From Marivita sp030148515 (lineage in GTDB: Bacteria > Pseudomonadota > Alphaproteobacteria > Rhodobacterales > Rhodobacteraceae): DNA of 64,000 nucleotides. Positions within the stretch are counted from its first letter, which is position 1, and the number at the start of each line of letters is the position of its first letter. Positions 33,876 through 51,236 of the stretch are shown here, one piece after another. A program made the position numbers and the translations under genes. The DNA lies in the NCBI RefSeq assembly GCF_048006345.1, contig NZ_CP180351.1:4402001-4466000 (forward strand), read 5' to 3'. The notes below the pieces were generated by a model. That model had not been told where the DNA came from, made no database searches, and was given only the letters and a program-made list of their open reading frames with translations.

Positions 33876-34325
33876 ATGGCCAAGAAACTTGTCGGCAAGA
33901 TGAAGCTGCAGATCCCTGCAGGTAAAGCCACACCGAGCCCGCCCGTTGGTCCTGCACTGGGTCAGCGCGGCATCAACATCATGGAATTCTGCAAGGCGTT
34001 CAACGCCAAGACGCAGGACATGGAAGAGGGCGCTCCGTGCCCGACCCAGATCTATTATTACCAGGACAAGTCCTTCACGATGGAAATCAAGACGCCGCCC
34101 GCGTCTTATTACCTGAAGAAGGCAGCTGGTCTGAAGCCGGTCGGCAAGCGGAACCGTCCGCGCGGTGCAGAAAAGCCGGGTCGTGAGACCGTGGCCACCG
34201 TGACCGCGGCACAGGTGCGCGAGATCGCAGAAGCCAAGATGAAAGACCTCAATGCAACGGACATTGAAGGTGCAATGCAGATTATCCTGGGCTCTGCGAA
34301 GTCCATGGGCATCGAGGTGAAGTAA
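33876..34325 (+). CDS. rplK: 50S ribosomal protein L11
   Basis: The 149-residue protein binds 23S rRNA and forms the L11 stalk base for elongation factors. Conserved segments are PAGKATPSPPVGPALGQRGINIMEF near residues 16-40 and the lysine-rich PRGAEKPGRETVATVT region. It is 181 bp after nusG and 1 bp before rplA, with GGAGAGG preceding the ATG. Confidence 0.98.
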   Translation: MAKKLVGKMKLQIPAGKATPSPPVGPALGQRGINIMEFCKAFNAKTQDMEEGAPCPTQIYYYQDKSFTMEIKTPPASYYLKKAAGLKPVGKRNRPRGAEKPGRETVATVTAAQVREIAEAKMKDLNATDIEGAMQIILGSAKSMGIEVK

Positions 34326-34326
34326 G

Positions 34327-35025
34327 ATGGCTAAACTTGGAAAACGCACCCGCGCCGCCCGTGAAGCTTTTGCAGGCAAAGACGGTCTGACCGTTGCCGA
34401 GGCTGTTGCCCTGATCAAGAGCAATGCCAACGCGAAGTTCGACGAAACTCTGGAAATCGCAATGAACCTCGGTGTTGACCCGCGTCACGCCGACCAGATG
34501 GTTCGCGGCGTTGTCGGCCTGCCGAATGGCACCGGCAAAACCGTTCGTGTTGCCGTGTTCGCACGTGGCCCCAAGGCTGACGAAGCCAAGGCAGCTGGCG
34601 CAGACATCGTTGGTGCAGAAGACCTGATGGAAACCATCCAGGGCGGCACGATCGATTTTGACCGCTGCATCGCAACCCCGGACATGATGCCGATCGTCGG
34701 CCGTCTGGGTAAGGTGCTTGGCCCGCGCAACCTGATGCCGAACCCGAAAGTCGGCACCGTGACCATGGACGTCAAGCAGGCTGTCGAAGACGCCAAGGGC
34801 GGTCAGGTTCAGTTCAAGGCCGAGAAGGCTGGTGTTGTACATGCCGGGATCGGCAAGATCTCGTTCGACGACGCCAAGCTGGTCGAGAACGTCAAGGCGT
34901 TCGTTGACGCTGTGGCCAAGGCCAAGCCGACAGGCGCCAAGGGCACCTATATGAAGAAGATCGCGCTGTCTTCGACAATGGGTCCGGGCGTGTCCGTCTC
35001 TGTGGACGACGCAGCCGGTCACTAA
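34327..35025 (+). CDS. rplA: 50S ribosomal protein L1
   Basis: The 232-residue protein binds the 23S L1 stalk and represses its own operon in many bacteria by binding the leader mRNA. Recognisable are KRTRAAREAF at the N-terminus and the central PNPKVGTVTMDVK. It begins 1 bp after rplK and is followed by a strong terminator, so rplK-rplA is a two-gene unit here and the rplJ-L operon has its own promoter. Confidence 0.98.
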   Translation: MAKLGKRTRAAREAFAGKDGLTVAEAVALIKSNANAKFDETLEIAMNLGVDPRHADQMVRGVVGLPNGTGKTVRVAVFARGPKADEAKAAGADIVGAEDLMETIQGGTIDFDRCIATPDMMPIVGRLGKVLGPRNLMPNPKVGTVTMDVKQAVEDAKGGQVQFKAEKAGVVHAGIGKISFDDAKLVENVKAFVDAVAKAKPTGAKGTYMKKIALSSTMGPGVSVSVDDAAGH

Positions 35026-35050
35026 GGCCACTGGGCTCATTGATTTTCAG

Positions 35051-35083
35051 AACGGCGCTCTTTTCCAGAGCGCCGTTTTTTTG
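35051..35083 (+). terminator. Strong intrinsic terminator after rplA
   Basis: An 11-bp stem AACGGCGCTCT / AGAGCGCCGTT with a TTTCC loop is followed by TTTTTT. Confidence 0.93.
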
Positions 35084-35170
35084 TGCCTTCAAAACGTACA
35101 GCCCGTGCCAAATTATCCGCAAGTTCGGCTGTTACGAAGTACCTTGTTGGTTTGCGCAAGGGGCTTTGCA

Positions 35171-35632
35171 ATGCACACAGAAACATTGGACCGCGCCCAT
35201 TGGGGGCTGATCGGCTTTGGGGTCGGTGCGATCGCTTTAATGGCTGCTGCCGTGATGACATCTGGTGTGATGTCCCATGATCCGGAAACGGAGAAAAGCA
35301 TCGGTACACTCATGGGCGAAATTGCACGCGACATGCGCGCTGCGGCGACGGGGGCAGAGCCACCTGTTGCATCTTCCGCGCCCGCCCCGCGCGGCCTTTT
35401 CGATGTCGACGGTGTTCTTTGGTATGTGGCCCCGGTTTTCGGGATGCTTGCAGCGTTTCTGGGCGGGATCAGCCTGTACAAGCATGAACCGGCGGGCTTG
35501 GCCAAGCTGGCTATCGGCATGGGGATCGGCGCGGTCATCATGCAATACGCATTGTGGATCGCGTTGCTGATCTGCGGGACGATGCTGCTGGTCGCGATTG
35601 CTGGCAATATCGGCGACATCATCGGCGGTTGA
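35171..35632 (+). CDS. Small inner membrane protein of unknown function, inserted between rplA and rplJ
   Basis: The 153-residue protein has an N-terminal membrane helix (about 14-34), a central polar stretch of about 50 residues that is likely periplasmic, and two C-terminal helices (about 93-113 and 122-145). No family is recognised. ATG 35171 begins just before the first helix; a longer frame to 35081 overlaps the terminator. It sits in a place where rplJ normally follows rplA directly, with its own 90-bp leader. Confidence 0.7.
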   Translation: MHTETLDRAHWGLIGFGVGAIALMAAAVMTSGVMSHDPETEKSIGTLMGEIARDMRAAATGAEPPVASSAPAPRGLFDVDGVLWYVAPVFGMLAAFLGGISLYKHEPAGLAKLAIGMGIGAVIMQYALWIALLICGTMLLVAIAGNIGDIIGG

Positions 35633-35814
35633 CGCCTCTTTTACCGTCAGATCGGCTCTGTGTTAACACCGGTGACGCAGAGTTGATGCCGAGACTGCAA
35701 TCCGCCATGGGCGCGCCTGTCCCACATCCACAATCAAGGATTGGTCCGGGTGTGGTGACCCTTTTTAATGATGGATCTCGCCGATGACGCTCAGATCAGC
35801 CTGTCGAAAGAAGG

Positions 35815-35853
35815 TGTTTGAGGAATTCCGTGTCTGTGCTACGATAATGTAAG
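35815..35853 (+). promoter_or_regulatory. Candidate promoter of rplJ-rplL-rpoB-rpoC
   Basis: TTGAGG (about 35819) and a TGCTACGATAAT (about 35838-35849) resemble a -35 and an extended -10 region at 17-19 bp spacing. They would give a leader of roughly 300 bases before rplJ. Confidence 0.35.
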
Positions 35854-36059
35854 TTTGTTTGGAAACTGCTCCGATTTGCCAGCCCCAGGGGTTGGCATTC
35901 GCCTCTGTTCGTATTACTCCGCATCTCTGTAGATCAGCGCGTGATTCGTCTCGCGCTTTTTTGCATTACGTCCGAGACGGTGGGTTGAGGCATATGCCGC
36001 AATAAATCCTGCCCGAGGCGGTAGCAGACCGACATGCCAAGGCTCACCCGTTGAGCGCT

Positions 36060-36154
36060 GGGCGGGTTTGGGACCGCAGACTGCGGACCAAAACCGCCGG
36101 AGCGATCCGGTTTTACTGAGCCGGGGGGTCCGCCCCCCAAACTGGAGTACACCT
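36060..36154 (+). promoter_or_regulatory. Structured rplJ (L10) leader
   Basis: Just before the rplJ start are the hairpins GACCGCAGACTGCGGACC-like (about 36071-36088), AAAACCG...CGGTTTT (about 36091-36115) and GGGGGTCCGCCCCC (about 36124-36137). L10-L7/L12 binds such leaders to repress its own translation. The structure is visible; L10 binding is inferred from other bacteria. Confidence 0.4.
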
Positions 36155-36667
36155 GTGGATAGAGCCCAAAAAGAGAAAGTGGTCGAGGAACTCGGCCAGA
36201 TCTTCGAAAGCTCTGGCGTCGTTGTGGTAGCCCACTACGAAGGTCTCACAGTTGCCGAGATGCAGGATCTGCGGGGGCGCGCACGCGCTGCTGGCAGTTC
36301 CGTTCGTGTCGCCAAAAACCGTCTGGCCAAGATTGCCCTTGAAGGAAAGCCCTGCGCAAGCATCGCTAACTACCTGACAGGCATGACGGTTCTCACCTAT
36401 TCCGAAGACCCTGTGGCAGCTGCCAAAGTGGTCGAGGACTTTGCCAAGGAGAACAAGAAGTTCGAAATCCTTGGCGGGGCCATGGGCGAGAACGCACTTG
36501 ACCGGGCTGGCGTGGAAGCCGTGTCCAAGATGCCGTCCCGCGAGGAGCTTATCGCTTCCATCGCCGGCTGCATTGGCGCACCGGCAGCCAACATTGCTGG
36601 CGCGATTGGCGCACCTGCATCGAACATCGCCTCCATTCTCTCGACCATCGAAGAGAAAGCGGCGTAA
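36155..36667 (+). CDS. rplJ: 50S ribosomal protein L10
   Basis: The 170-residue stalk protein anchors L7/L12 to 23S rRNA. The start is GTG at 36155 (VDRAQKEKVVEELGQIF), which has GGAG upstream; an ATG farther upstream at 36068 would add residues from the hairpin-rich leader. The C-terminal helix region (SREELIASIAGCIGAPAANI) is typical. It is followed by rplL at 68 bp. Confidence 0.96.
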   Translation: MDRAQKEKVVEELGQIFESSGVVVVAHYEGLTVAEMQDLRGRARAAGSSVRVAKNRLAKIALEGKPCASIANYLTGMTVLTYSEDPVAAAKVVEDFAKENKKFEILGGAMGENALDRAGVEAVSKMPSREELIASIAGCIGAPAANIAGAIGAPASNIASILSTIEEKAA

Positions 36668-36735
36668 GGCACCTGAGAACATCTTCGTGGGGTTGAAACC
36701 TCGACGTTGGAACACATTTAGATAGGAAAGTCACA

Positions 36736-37119
36736 ATGGCTGATCTGAAAAAACTGGCAGAAGAGATCGTTGGTCTGACGCTTCTCGAAGCACAAGAACT
36801 GAAAACAATCCTCAAGGATGAGTACGGCATCGAGCCCGCAGCTGGCGGCGCAGTGATGATGGCTGGTCCGGTTGGCGGCGACGCCGGTGGCGCGGCTGCT
36901 GAAGAGCAGACCGAGTTCGACGTCATCCTGAAGTCGGCTGGCGCATCCAAGATCAACGTGATCAAGGAAGTTCGCGGCATCACCGGTCTGGGCCTGAAAG
37001 AAGCCAAGGATCTGGTTGAAGCTGGCGGCAAAGCTGTCAAAGAGCAGGTTTCCAAAGCAGAAGCCGAAGACATCAAAGCGAAGCTGGAAGCAGCTGGCGC
37101 GGAAGTCGAGCTCAAGTAA
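36736..37119 (+). CDS. rplL: 50S ribosomal protein L7/L12
   Basis: The 127-residue acidic stalk protein recruits elongation-factor GTPases. It has the N-terminal dimerisation region (LKKLAEEIVGLTLLEAQELK), an Ala/Gly-rich hinge and the C-terminal globular domain (EFDVILKSAGASKINVIKEVR). The spacer after it holds hairpins before rpoB. Confidence 0.98.
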   Translation: MADLKKLAEEIVGLTLLEAQELKTILKDEYGIEPAAGGAVMMAGPVGGDAGGAAAEEQTEFDVILKSAGASKINVIKEVRGITGLGLKEAKDLVEAGGKAVKEQVSKAEAEDIKAKLEAAGAEVELK

Positions 37120-37161
37120 TCGCTTAACGGTTCCTTCGGGGGCCGGTGAGCACATTTGCGA

Positions 37162-37234
37162 GGCTGGGTATGGGGTTTTCCATGCCCAGCCAAGCCTGTC
37201 TTAGAGAAGCCCTTTGTCATATCGGGGCTTCTCT
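37162..37234 (+). terminator. Two hairpins in the rplL-rpoB spacer (attenuator/processing site)
   Basis: A 12-bp stem GGCTGGGTATGG / CCATGCCCAGCC (37162-37191) is followed by a 10-bp stem AGAGAAGCCC / GGGCTTCTCT (37203-37234). Neither has a strong U-run. In E. coli this spacer carries an attenuator and an RNase III site, so similar partial read-through or processing is likely. Confidence 0.6.
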
Positions 37235-37372
37235 TGGACAGGACCCAAGGATCGGGAGGCGTGCGGTGGGACGTGCGCCGTGAATTGATCGGGTTCGTGT
37301 CGTCTCTATTGGGCAGACCGCCGGGGCCCGACGGCGTGACGCTCAGCTGAGAATGAAAAGGTGATATCGACC

Positions 37373-41509
<4,137 letters not shown>

Positions 41510-41516
41510 GCCGAAT

Positions 41517-41570
41517 GGCGGGCTGAAGCCCGCCCTACGCAAACTCTGTAGGTCGGGCATTTGCCCGGCC
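41517..41570. repeat. Paired palindrome element, copy 2 (rpoB-rpoC spacer)
   Basis: GGCGGGC-TGAA-GCCCGCC is followed by CTAC, nine bases, GTAG, then GGTCGGGC-ATTT-GCCCGGCC. This is the clearest hairpin-CTAC-spacer-GTAG-hairpin arrangement. Confidence 0.85.
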
Positions 41571-41602
41571 AACTCCGAAACTTCCCTTTCAAGGATTTGA
41601 AA

Positions 41603-45850
<4,248 letters not shown>

Positions 45851-45873
45851 GCCTCACGCGTCTTGAATTAAGA

Positions 45874-45906
45874 AAGCCCCCTGTTTTGCAACAGGGGGCT
45901 TTTTTG
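45874..45906 (+). terminator. Strong intrinsic terminator after rpoC
   Basis: An 11-bp stem AAGCCCCCTGT / ACAGGGGGCTT with a TTTGC loop is followed by TTTTTG. Confidence 0.93.
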
Positions 45907-46096
45907 TTGGGAAGTGGCTGCTTCGAGCCCGTAATCACGGATGCCGCACAACGCACAGGTGGCTGGCAATCGCCAGAAATCGCCAGAAGCGGACGCTGGC
46001 AGGACTGAGGACAGCCCTTGGCATCCTCGTATTGACCTACGGCAAGCTGCGCAGGATCAATAGGCGGGGCGCGATCGGACGCCCCGCATGATGGCT

Positions 46097-46942
46097 TCAG
46101 CCGATCGCGGTGGCGACCACCTTGGAAAGCGGCGTAGTCGGACGGCCGATCAGGGTCGATAGCTGCGTTCGTTCGTCAAACAGAACACCCTTGGAGGCCT
46201 CGACATCGCAATGGGCAAGGAACTCTGCCAGTTCGGCCGGCAAGCCCGCGCTGCTCAACGCGGCGGCATAGTCGGCCTCGGGCATGTCGACGTAAGGAAT
46301 CTCCCTTCCCACTTGCGCCGATAGAGTGGCCGCCAGATCGGCGAGGGTAAAACTTTCGTCGCCGGACAGCTCATAGGTCCTGCCCCGAAGGCCCGCGTCC
46401 AGCAGCACGGCGGCGGCGGCCTCGGCATAATCCTGCCGCGCGGCCGACGAGATCCGTCCATCCTTGGCCGCGCCGATCAGGGCGTTGTGTTCCAGCGCCG
46501 CAGGCAGGCCCATGGCGTAGTTCTCTGTATACCAGCCGTTGCGCAGCACGGTATGGCCGATGCCGGAAGCGGCCAACAGCTTTTCCGTCTCGACGTGCTC
46601 CGGGGCAAGACCGAGCGTGCTGGAGGGTGCCTTCAGCAGGCTGGTGTAAACGATATGCTGAACCCCGGCGGCCTTCGCGGCTTCGATCACGGCGGCATGT
46701 TGCGTTACACGGCGACCGATGTCGCTACCCGAGATCAGCAGCAGCGTGTCGATGCCATCCAGCCCCGCAGCCAGGGTTTCGGGGGCGTCGTAGTCGAAGA
46801 TACGCGTCGGCACGCCCAAATCCGCGGCCTTGTCGATGTTGCGGGCCAGCGCGACGATGCCGCCCGGCGCATTCTTGGTTTTCAAGGTGTTGATGACGAG
46901 GCGGCCAAGCTGGCCTGTTGCGCCGGTGATTGCAATGGTCAT
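46097..46942 (-). CDS. NmrA/QorB-like NAD(P)H:quinone oxidoreductase
   Basis: The 281-residue protein has an N-terminal NADP-binding GATGQLGR motif, a central SR-rich NAD(P)-dependent fold, and resembles QorB (E. coli NAD(P)H:quinone oxidoreductase). It should reduce quinones with one-step hydride transfer, protecting against electrophile stress. ATG 46942 starts the family sequence MTIAITGATGQLGR. Divergent from a HxlR regulator, in the QorB-like arrangement known from other bacteria. Confidence 0.83.
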   Translation of the reverse strand: MTIAITGATGQLGRLVINTLKTKNAPGGIVALARNIDKAADLGVPTRIFDYDAPETLAAGLDGIDTLLLISGSDIGRRVTQHAAVIEAAKAAGVQHIVYTSLLKAPSSTLGLAPEHVETEKLLAASGIGHTVLRNGWYTENYAMGLPAALEHNALIGAAKDGRISSAARQDYAEAAAAVLLDAGLRGRTYELSGDESFTLADLAATLSAQVGREIPYVDMPEADYAAALSSAGLPAELAEFLAHCDVEASKGVLFDERTQLSTLIGRPTTPLSKVVATAIG

Positions 46943-46988
46943 GGTGTATCTCTTTGCTTCTGGTTGCGATGGCGAAGAGCTAGACACT

Positions 46989-47005
46989 TTACTTATTAAA
47001 AGTAA
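46989..47005. promoter_or_regulatory. Candidate HxlR operator
   Basis: The perfect inverted repeat TTACTT-ATTAA-AAGTAA lies in the 103-bp divergent spacer between the quinone reductase and HxlR genes. Hxl-family repressors bind such TACTT/AAGTA sites. Confidence 0.6.
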
Positions 47006-47045
47006 GTACGTACATTTTTGTTAGTTTGAATTCTTTGAGGTCTCT

Positions 47046-47435
47046 ATGCCAACACTCAGTGACGCTGTCCGTTCGGGCAAGCTGGTGGGCAACCTGCAAG
47101 CTCAGGAATGTCCATCGCGCGATATCCTCAAACATGTCACTGGTCGCTGGGCCGTTTTGACACTGATCGCCCTTCAGGGGCGGACGATTCGCTTTGCCAC
47201 GCTCAGGCGGACGATCGGCGGGGTAAGTGACCGGATGCTGACGCAGACGCTTCAGACGCTGGAGGCGGACGGCTTCGTGCATCGGCAGGCCTTCAAGGTC
47301 GTACCGCCGCATGTAGAATACAGCCTGACCACTATGGGCGAAGAGGTCGCGCAACATGTGCGCGTGCTCGCCGACTGGATCGAAGACAACACCAGCACTA
47401 TCGTGTCGACTCGGAGAAAGATCACGGCGGAATAA
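47046..47435 (+). CDS. HxlR-family transcriptional regulator
   Basis: The 129-residue winged-helix protein has the HxlR core CPSRDILKHVTGRWAVLTLIAL with a single N-terminal Cys (residue about 22), followed by a recognition helix (SDRMLTQTLQTLE) and the wing. Members such as QorR often sense quinone or thiol stress via that Cys. It is divergent from the quinone reductase gene and likely controls it. Confidence 0.88.
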   Translation: MPTLSDAVRSGKLVGNLQAQECPSRDILKHVTGRWAVLTLIALQGRTIRFATLRRTIGGVSDRMLTQTLQTLEADGFVHRQAFKVVPPHVEYSLTTMGEEVAQHVRVLADWIEDNTSTIVSTRRKITAE

Positions 47436-47669
47436 ACAGCCTCGATTGGGCTGCAACCTTCGACAATCAACTATGCCGCAACAAGTACCCTTCGACTTTG
47501 CTGATTGTTGTGGCGGTTGCAAAGCATTCAAAGCTGCCGTTCAGGCCAGGTATTCCAAGGGCAGCTATGTCCCGCATAGCGGCCGTTTGCTCCACCGCAG
47601 CAAAAGCGTGCTTCGTCCGCACGGCTGTCGCATGTACGGTGGCTCGAGAGTGAGTGGCTTGTTCCATCC

Positions 47670-49052
47670 TCAAGCGGGCTGTGGCCTGAGGCCACCCATC
47701 TGCCGTTCGGCCACTTTGACCGCAACAAACAGCGCCATGATCCAGCCGGTGAACACCGACGTGGCGATGCCAAGCCAGACGCCCCAGACGTCAAAGCCCA
47801 GAAGTGCGATGAACACCCAGATGAAGAAGGCGACGCCAAAGCCCTGACGGTAGATGCTGATCCAGAGCGTGTAAATCGGGCGCTTCATCGCTTGCAGCAG
47901 GGAGTTGATGGAGAACAGCATCATGTAGATGGGAAAGAGAAACCCGTCGACCAGCAGGTAGCTGGCGCCGATCGCGATCACGTCGGGGTCGGATGTGAAG
48001 GGGCGCATCGCCCAGGCCCCTCCGAACCACAGGAGCGGCATTGCGATCACCGACAGCGCAAAGCCCAGCTTCCAGCAGAAGAACACGGCATCGCGCACGC
48101 GGTCATATTCCTTGGCCCCGAAATTCTGACCCGCAATGGGCAGCAGCGCGCCGGTCATGCCCAGCACCGGAAGAAGCAGGATCTGTTCGATCCTGAGTGC
48201 GACGCCATAGGCGGCGATGGCATCTTCGCCGAAGTTCTTGAGCGCAAATTGGACGACAAAGCCGGACACGAACATCACCACCATTGCCGTTGTGGCGGGC
48301 AGCATCTGTTCAAAGATGGCCTTGTAACACGCAGGATCGGGGACGAATTCGGCGCGTTTGACCCTCTCCATCATGTTCAGGTTGAACACGCGGGACAGGA
48401 TGAACAGCATCACCCCGGTCTGGCTGATGACGGTGGCGGCGGCGATGCCGTTAAAGCCCATGCCGCCCCAGATGCCGGGAATGCCGAACATCATGAGCGG
48501 GTTGAGGCCGATATTGGCAAAGAACGCGACCATCATGGCGCGTTGCATCGATCGTGTGTCCCCATGCGCCTGCAGGATGCCGTTGCCGCCATAGGCCAGC
48601 AGGAAACCGGGCAGGGCGAGGATCAGCAGGTGGAAATAGCCCAAGGCCGCGTCGCGGTATCCTCCGGGTTCCGACACCAGCGCGATCAGGTGCGGCCCGG
48701 CGAACCAGCCGCCGACCATCAGCAATGCAGTCGCGATCACCCCAAAGCTGAGGCCCTGTGCGGCAAGGCTGCGGCTGGCCTTGGTGTTTTTTTCGCCCTT
48801 GGCGTTGCTGACCAGCGCGCTGAGCGCAGAGCTCAGGCCAAAGCCCACGGCCATCATGATGAAGAACGCCTGATAGCCGATTGCCAGACCCGCCTGCGCC
48901 TCGGTCGAGAGTTTGCCGGCGAAATAGACATCGACGACATTATAAAGTGTCGAGAACAGCATCCCCAAAGCGGCGGGGATGGCGAGGTTCCTGTAGTGGG
49001 TCAGCATCGGCCCGGTGGTCAGATCGTCGTTAACTGGTGTGGCCACGGGCAT
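47670..49052 (-). CDS. MATE-family multidrug/toxin efflux transporter
   Basis: The 460-residue protein has 12 membrane helices and the MATE fold, with the family-like PAALGMLFSTLYNVVDVYFAGKL near residues 28-48. Such proteins exchange organic compounds for Na+ or H+. ATG 49052 is a plausible start, though its ribosome site is weak; the frame extends to 49124. It is convergent with an apparently gene-free region after the HxlR gene. Confidence 0.87.
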   Translation of the reverse strand: MPVATPVNDDLTTGPMLTHYRNLAIPAALGMLFSTLYNVVDVYFAGKLSTEAQAGLAIGYQAFFIMMAVGFGLSSALSALVSNAKGEKNTKASRSLAAQGLSFGVIATALLMVGGWFAGPHLIALVSEPGGYRDAALGYFHLLILALPGFLLAYGGNGILQAHGDTRSMQRAMMVAFFANIGLNPLMMFGIPGIWGGMGFNGIAAATVISQTGVMLFILSRVFNLNMMERVKRAEFVPDPACYKAIFEQMLPATTAMVVMFVSGFVVQFALKNFGEDAIAAYGVALRIEQILLLPVLGMTGALLPIAGQNFGAKEYDRVRDAVFFCWKLGFALSVIAMPLLWFGGAWAMRPFTSDPDVIAIGASYLLVDGFLFPIYMMLFSINSLLQAMKRPIYTLWISIYRQGFGVAFFIWVFIALLGFDVWGVWLGIATSVFTGWIMALFVAVKVAERQMGGLRPQPA

Positions 49053-49186
49053 TCCTGTCTGAAAGGGGGCGGGCAAACGCCAGACCGTACGTTCTGCGAT
49101 ACACGGAAAGGGCGGGAAAGCCAAAGACCTTTGGCATGTCGCTTTTGACGTGGAGAGCGCCCGGGTTGCCTGTTACTCCGGGCGGT

Positions 49187-50092
49187 ATGATACAACTCTC
49201 CGACAACATGCGCGGCGCGCTTTTGATGTGTGTCTCGATGGCCGCCTTTACCTTTGGGGATGCGTCCATCAAGGCCACCGGCGGAGACTTGCCGTTATCG
49301 CAATTGCTGGTGATCCGCGGGACATTGGCCACGGCGGCGCTGATCGCGATGGCGATGTATTTCAAGGGTCTGAAGCTGCGACTGCCCGCATCGGACTGGG
49401 CGCTGATCGTGGGTCGCGGCCTTGCCGAAGCGGCTGCGGCGTATTTCTTTCTCACCGCGCTTTTGGTGATGCCCCTGGCCAATGTGAACGCGCTTTTGCA
49501 GATGTTGCCGCTGACAGTGACCTTGGGGGGAGCGTTGGTGTTCCGCGAAGCTGTGGGTTGGCGGCGCTGGACGGCGATCATCATCGGTTTTATCGGCATG
49601 TTGCTGATCGTGCGGCCCGGCACGGACGGGTTCACCTCGGCCTCGGTCTACGCGCTCTGTGCCGTGGCGGCGGTGACGGTGCGCGATCTGGTCACGCGGC
49701 GTGTGTCGAAGGCGGTGCCTTCGCTGACAGTGACGGTGTTTTCGTCCTTCATTGTGACGCTGTTTGCCGGGCTGTGGTCCATCGAGCAGGAGTGGGTGGT
49801 GATGACACCGCGCCTGACGATGCTGGTACTGATGGCGACAAGTTTTGTCGTCTGCGCCTATCTGTGCAGCGTGATGGTCATGCGTGTCGGAGAGGTCAGC
49901 TTTGTCGCGCCGTTCCGCTATACCGGTCTGGTCTGGGCGTTGATCCTGGGCTTTCTGGTCTTCGACGAATGGCCTGAACCGCTGACCGTGATCGGGGCGG
50001 CGATCATCGTGGCCACGGGGGTGTTCAGCCTGTTGCGCGAGGCGCAATTGAAGCGACGGGCGCGAACGCCGATTCTACCGCGTCAGCCGTAA
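49187..50092 (+). CDS. DMT-superfamily (EamA) transporter
   Basis: The 301-residue protein has ten membrane helices in two EamA repeats (about 8-135 and 150-285), typical of drug/metabolite exporters. ATG 49187 starts the family sequence; the frame extends to 49037. Its 3' end overlaps the convergent glycosyltransferase gene by 68 bp. The substrate is unknown. Confidence 0.85.
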   Translation: MIQLSDNMRGALLMCVSMAAFTFGDASIKATGGDLPLSQLLVIRGTLATAALIAMAMYFKGLKLRLPASDWALIVGRGLAEAAAAYFFLTALLVMPLANVNALLQMLPLTVTLGGALVFREAVGWRRWTAIIIGFIGMLLIVRPGTDGFTSASVYALCAVAAVTVRDLVTRRVSKAVPSLTVTVFSSFIVTLFAGLWSIEQEWVVMTPRLTMLVLMATSFVVCAYLCSVMVMRVGEVSFVAPFRYTGLVWALILGFLVFDEWPEPLTVIGAAIIVATGVFSLLREAQLKRRARTPILPRQP

Positions 50093-50864
50093 GGGCGAAC
50101 CGCCGGTTCAGTGTTTCGATATGTTCGACGGTCGGGGCGTGAAAATCCGGATTGTCGACCTTGGCCTTCTGACGGGAATCGTTGCTGCCGTGATGGGCCC
50201 GCAGAAACATTGGCGTGTCCGTGAAGGTCACCGTGGGCATGAACCGGTTGATGCGGCTGTGGGCGAAATTCATCAGGCTTTGTCGGACGCCGCCCTGAAC
50301 GGCCATCGCCTGCGCCACGCCGAGGTACGGGTTGACTGTTTCCGTGATTTCGAACGGGTGCAGGTCGGACCGGCAGAGCGTGTAGCCGCGGTTCCAGTCG
50401 AATCCCACAAGTTTGTTGCCAAGAACCAGCGCAGCGCAATCGGTGGCGGCCTTGCGCAGACGGGCAACGAAATCGACAGCCAGTGCGTCGTCATCGTCGT
50501 GACGGACTTGCAGACAGGGTTGGTTGATATGCTTGCGGGCTGCGTTCAAAACCGATTGGCACACCTGGCGGTGGGGTGCGGGGTCGCGTGCGATGATGCG
50601 GGCTTGCGGCATATCCGCGACCAATGCCTGCAGCCGCGCCAGATATCGATCCGGCAGGCAGGTGCCGACAAGGATGACGAAGTCGAAATCGGGATCGGTT
50701 TGCGCCTTGAGACCGGGCAGGCACAGGTGTTCGAACAGGGCAAACCGCTGTTCCATGCGTTCCGTCGCGTAGAGAAAGGCGCGCCGGTCCTCGATCGCGT
50801 CATGCTCGACCTGAAAACCCCCTTCGGCGGGATAGGAAAATCGACAGAAAACGATGGTCTGCAT
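50025..50864 (-). CDS. Putative rhamnosyltransferase-like glycosyltransferase
   Basis: The 279-residue protein resembles the putative rhamnosyl transferase family (PF11316), with an RHDDDD acidic motif near residues 135-140 that could bind a nucleotide-sugar metal ion. It is predicted soluble. ATG 50864 starts the family-like MQTIVFCRFSYPAEGGF; the frame extends to 51050. Sugar donor and acceptor are unknown. It is divergent from the rpsL promoter region and ends inside the convergent DMT gene. Confidence 0.75.
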   Translation of the reverse strand: MQTIVFCRFSYPAEGGFQVEHDAIEDRRAFLYATERMEQRFALFEHLCLPGLKAQTDPDFDFVILVGTCLPDRYLARLQALVADMPQARIIARDPAPHRQVCQSVLNAARKHINQPCLQVRHDDDDALAVDFVARLRKAATDCAALVLGNKLVGFDWNRGYTLCRSDLHPFEITETVNPYLGVAQAMAVQGGVRQSLMNFAHSRINRFMPTVTFTDTPMFLRAHHGSNDSRQKAKVDNPDFHAPTVEHIETLNRRFALTADAVESAFAPVASIAPRATG

Positions 50865-50948
50865 GACGATTGCCCCTGTGTAACGACTGCAACTCGTGTA
50901 AGAAGACTGTGCCTTGGCAACGCGGCGCACACAAGCGCCGGGGTGCTG

Positions 50949-50977
50949 TTGACAAGCTTTCCGACTCTCCATATACG
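50949..50977 (+). promoter_or_regulatory. Strong candidate promoter of the str operon (rpsL-rpsG-fusA-tuf2)
   Basis: TTGACA (50949) and TATACG (50972) are 17 bp apart. The start would be near 50984, giving a leader of about 250 bases with a hairpin GCACGGG/CCCGTGC at 51185-51203. Confidence 0.7.
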
Positions 50978-51236
50978 CGCGTCTAATTCGGCAGGGGGAA
51001 TACCTGTTTTGCCGATTTACAGGACTGGAGCGGTCAAGATCCGGGCGCAAGCCCCGATCCTCTGGAAATGCACCGTATCGCTTCCTCGAAGGAGGCGGAT
51101 GCGGTTCTTTGCGTCGTTTTTGTAGAAAAACGGCGAGAATTGAACAGGGTCAAGCGGACGCGCCTGATCTTCATACGAAACCCGCACGGGACACCCCGTG
51201 CACCACATATGTGAGCTACACGGGGAAAGAACCGGA

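Larger units (their letters stand above)
35633..36154. other. Gene-free rplJ leader/promoter region
   Basis: The 522 bp before rplJ contain no convincing gene. A hairpin TGCCAGCCCC-A-GGGGTTGGCA sits near 35877-35899. Near the rplJ start are several palindromes described separately. This is long for a spacer and is consistent with a structured L10 leader. Confidence 0.6.

Noticed and set aside
47436..47669. Possible gene between the HxlR and MATE genes
   Set aside because: Short frames on both strands of this 234-bp stretch lack ribosome sites; the peptide text looks like intergenic, repeat-derived sequence.
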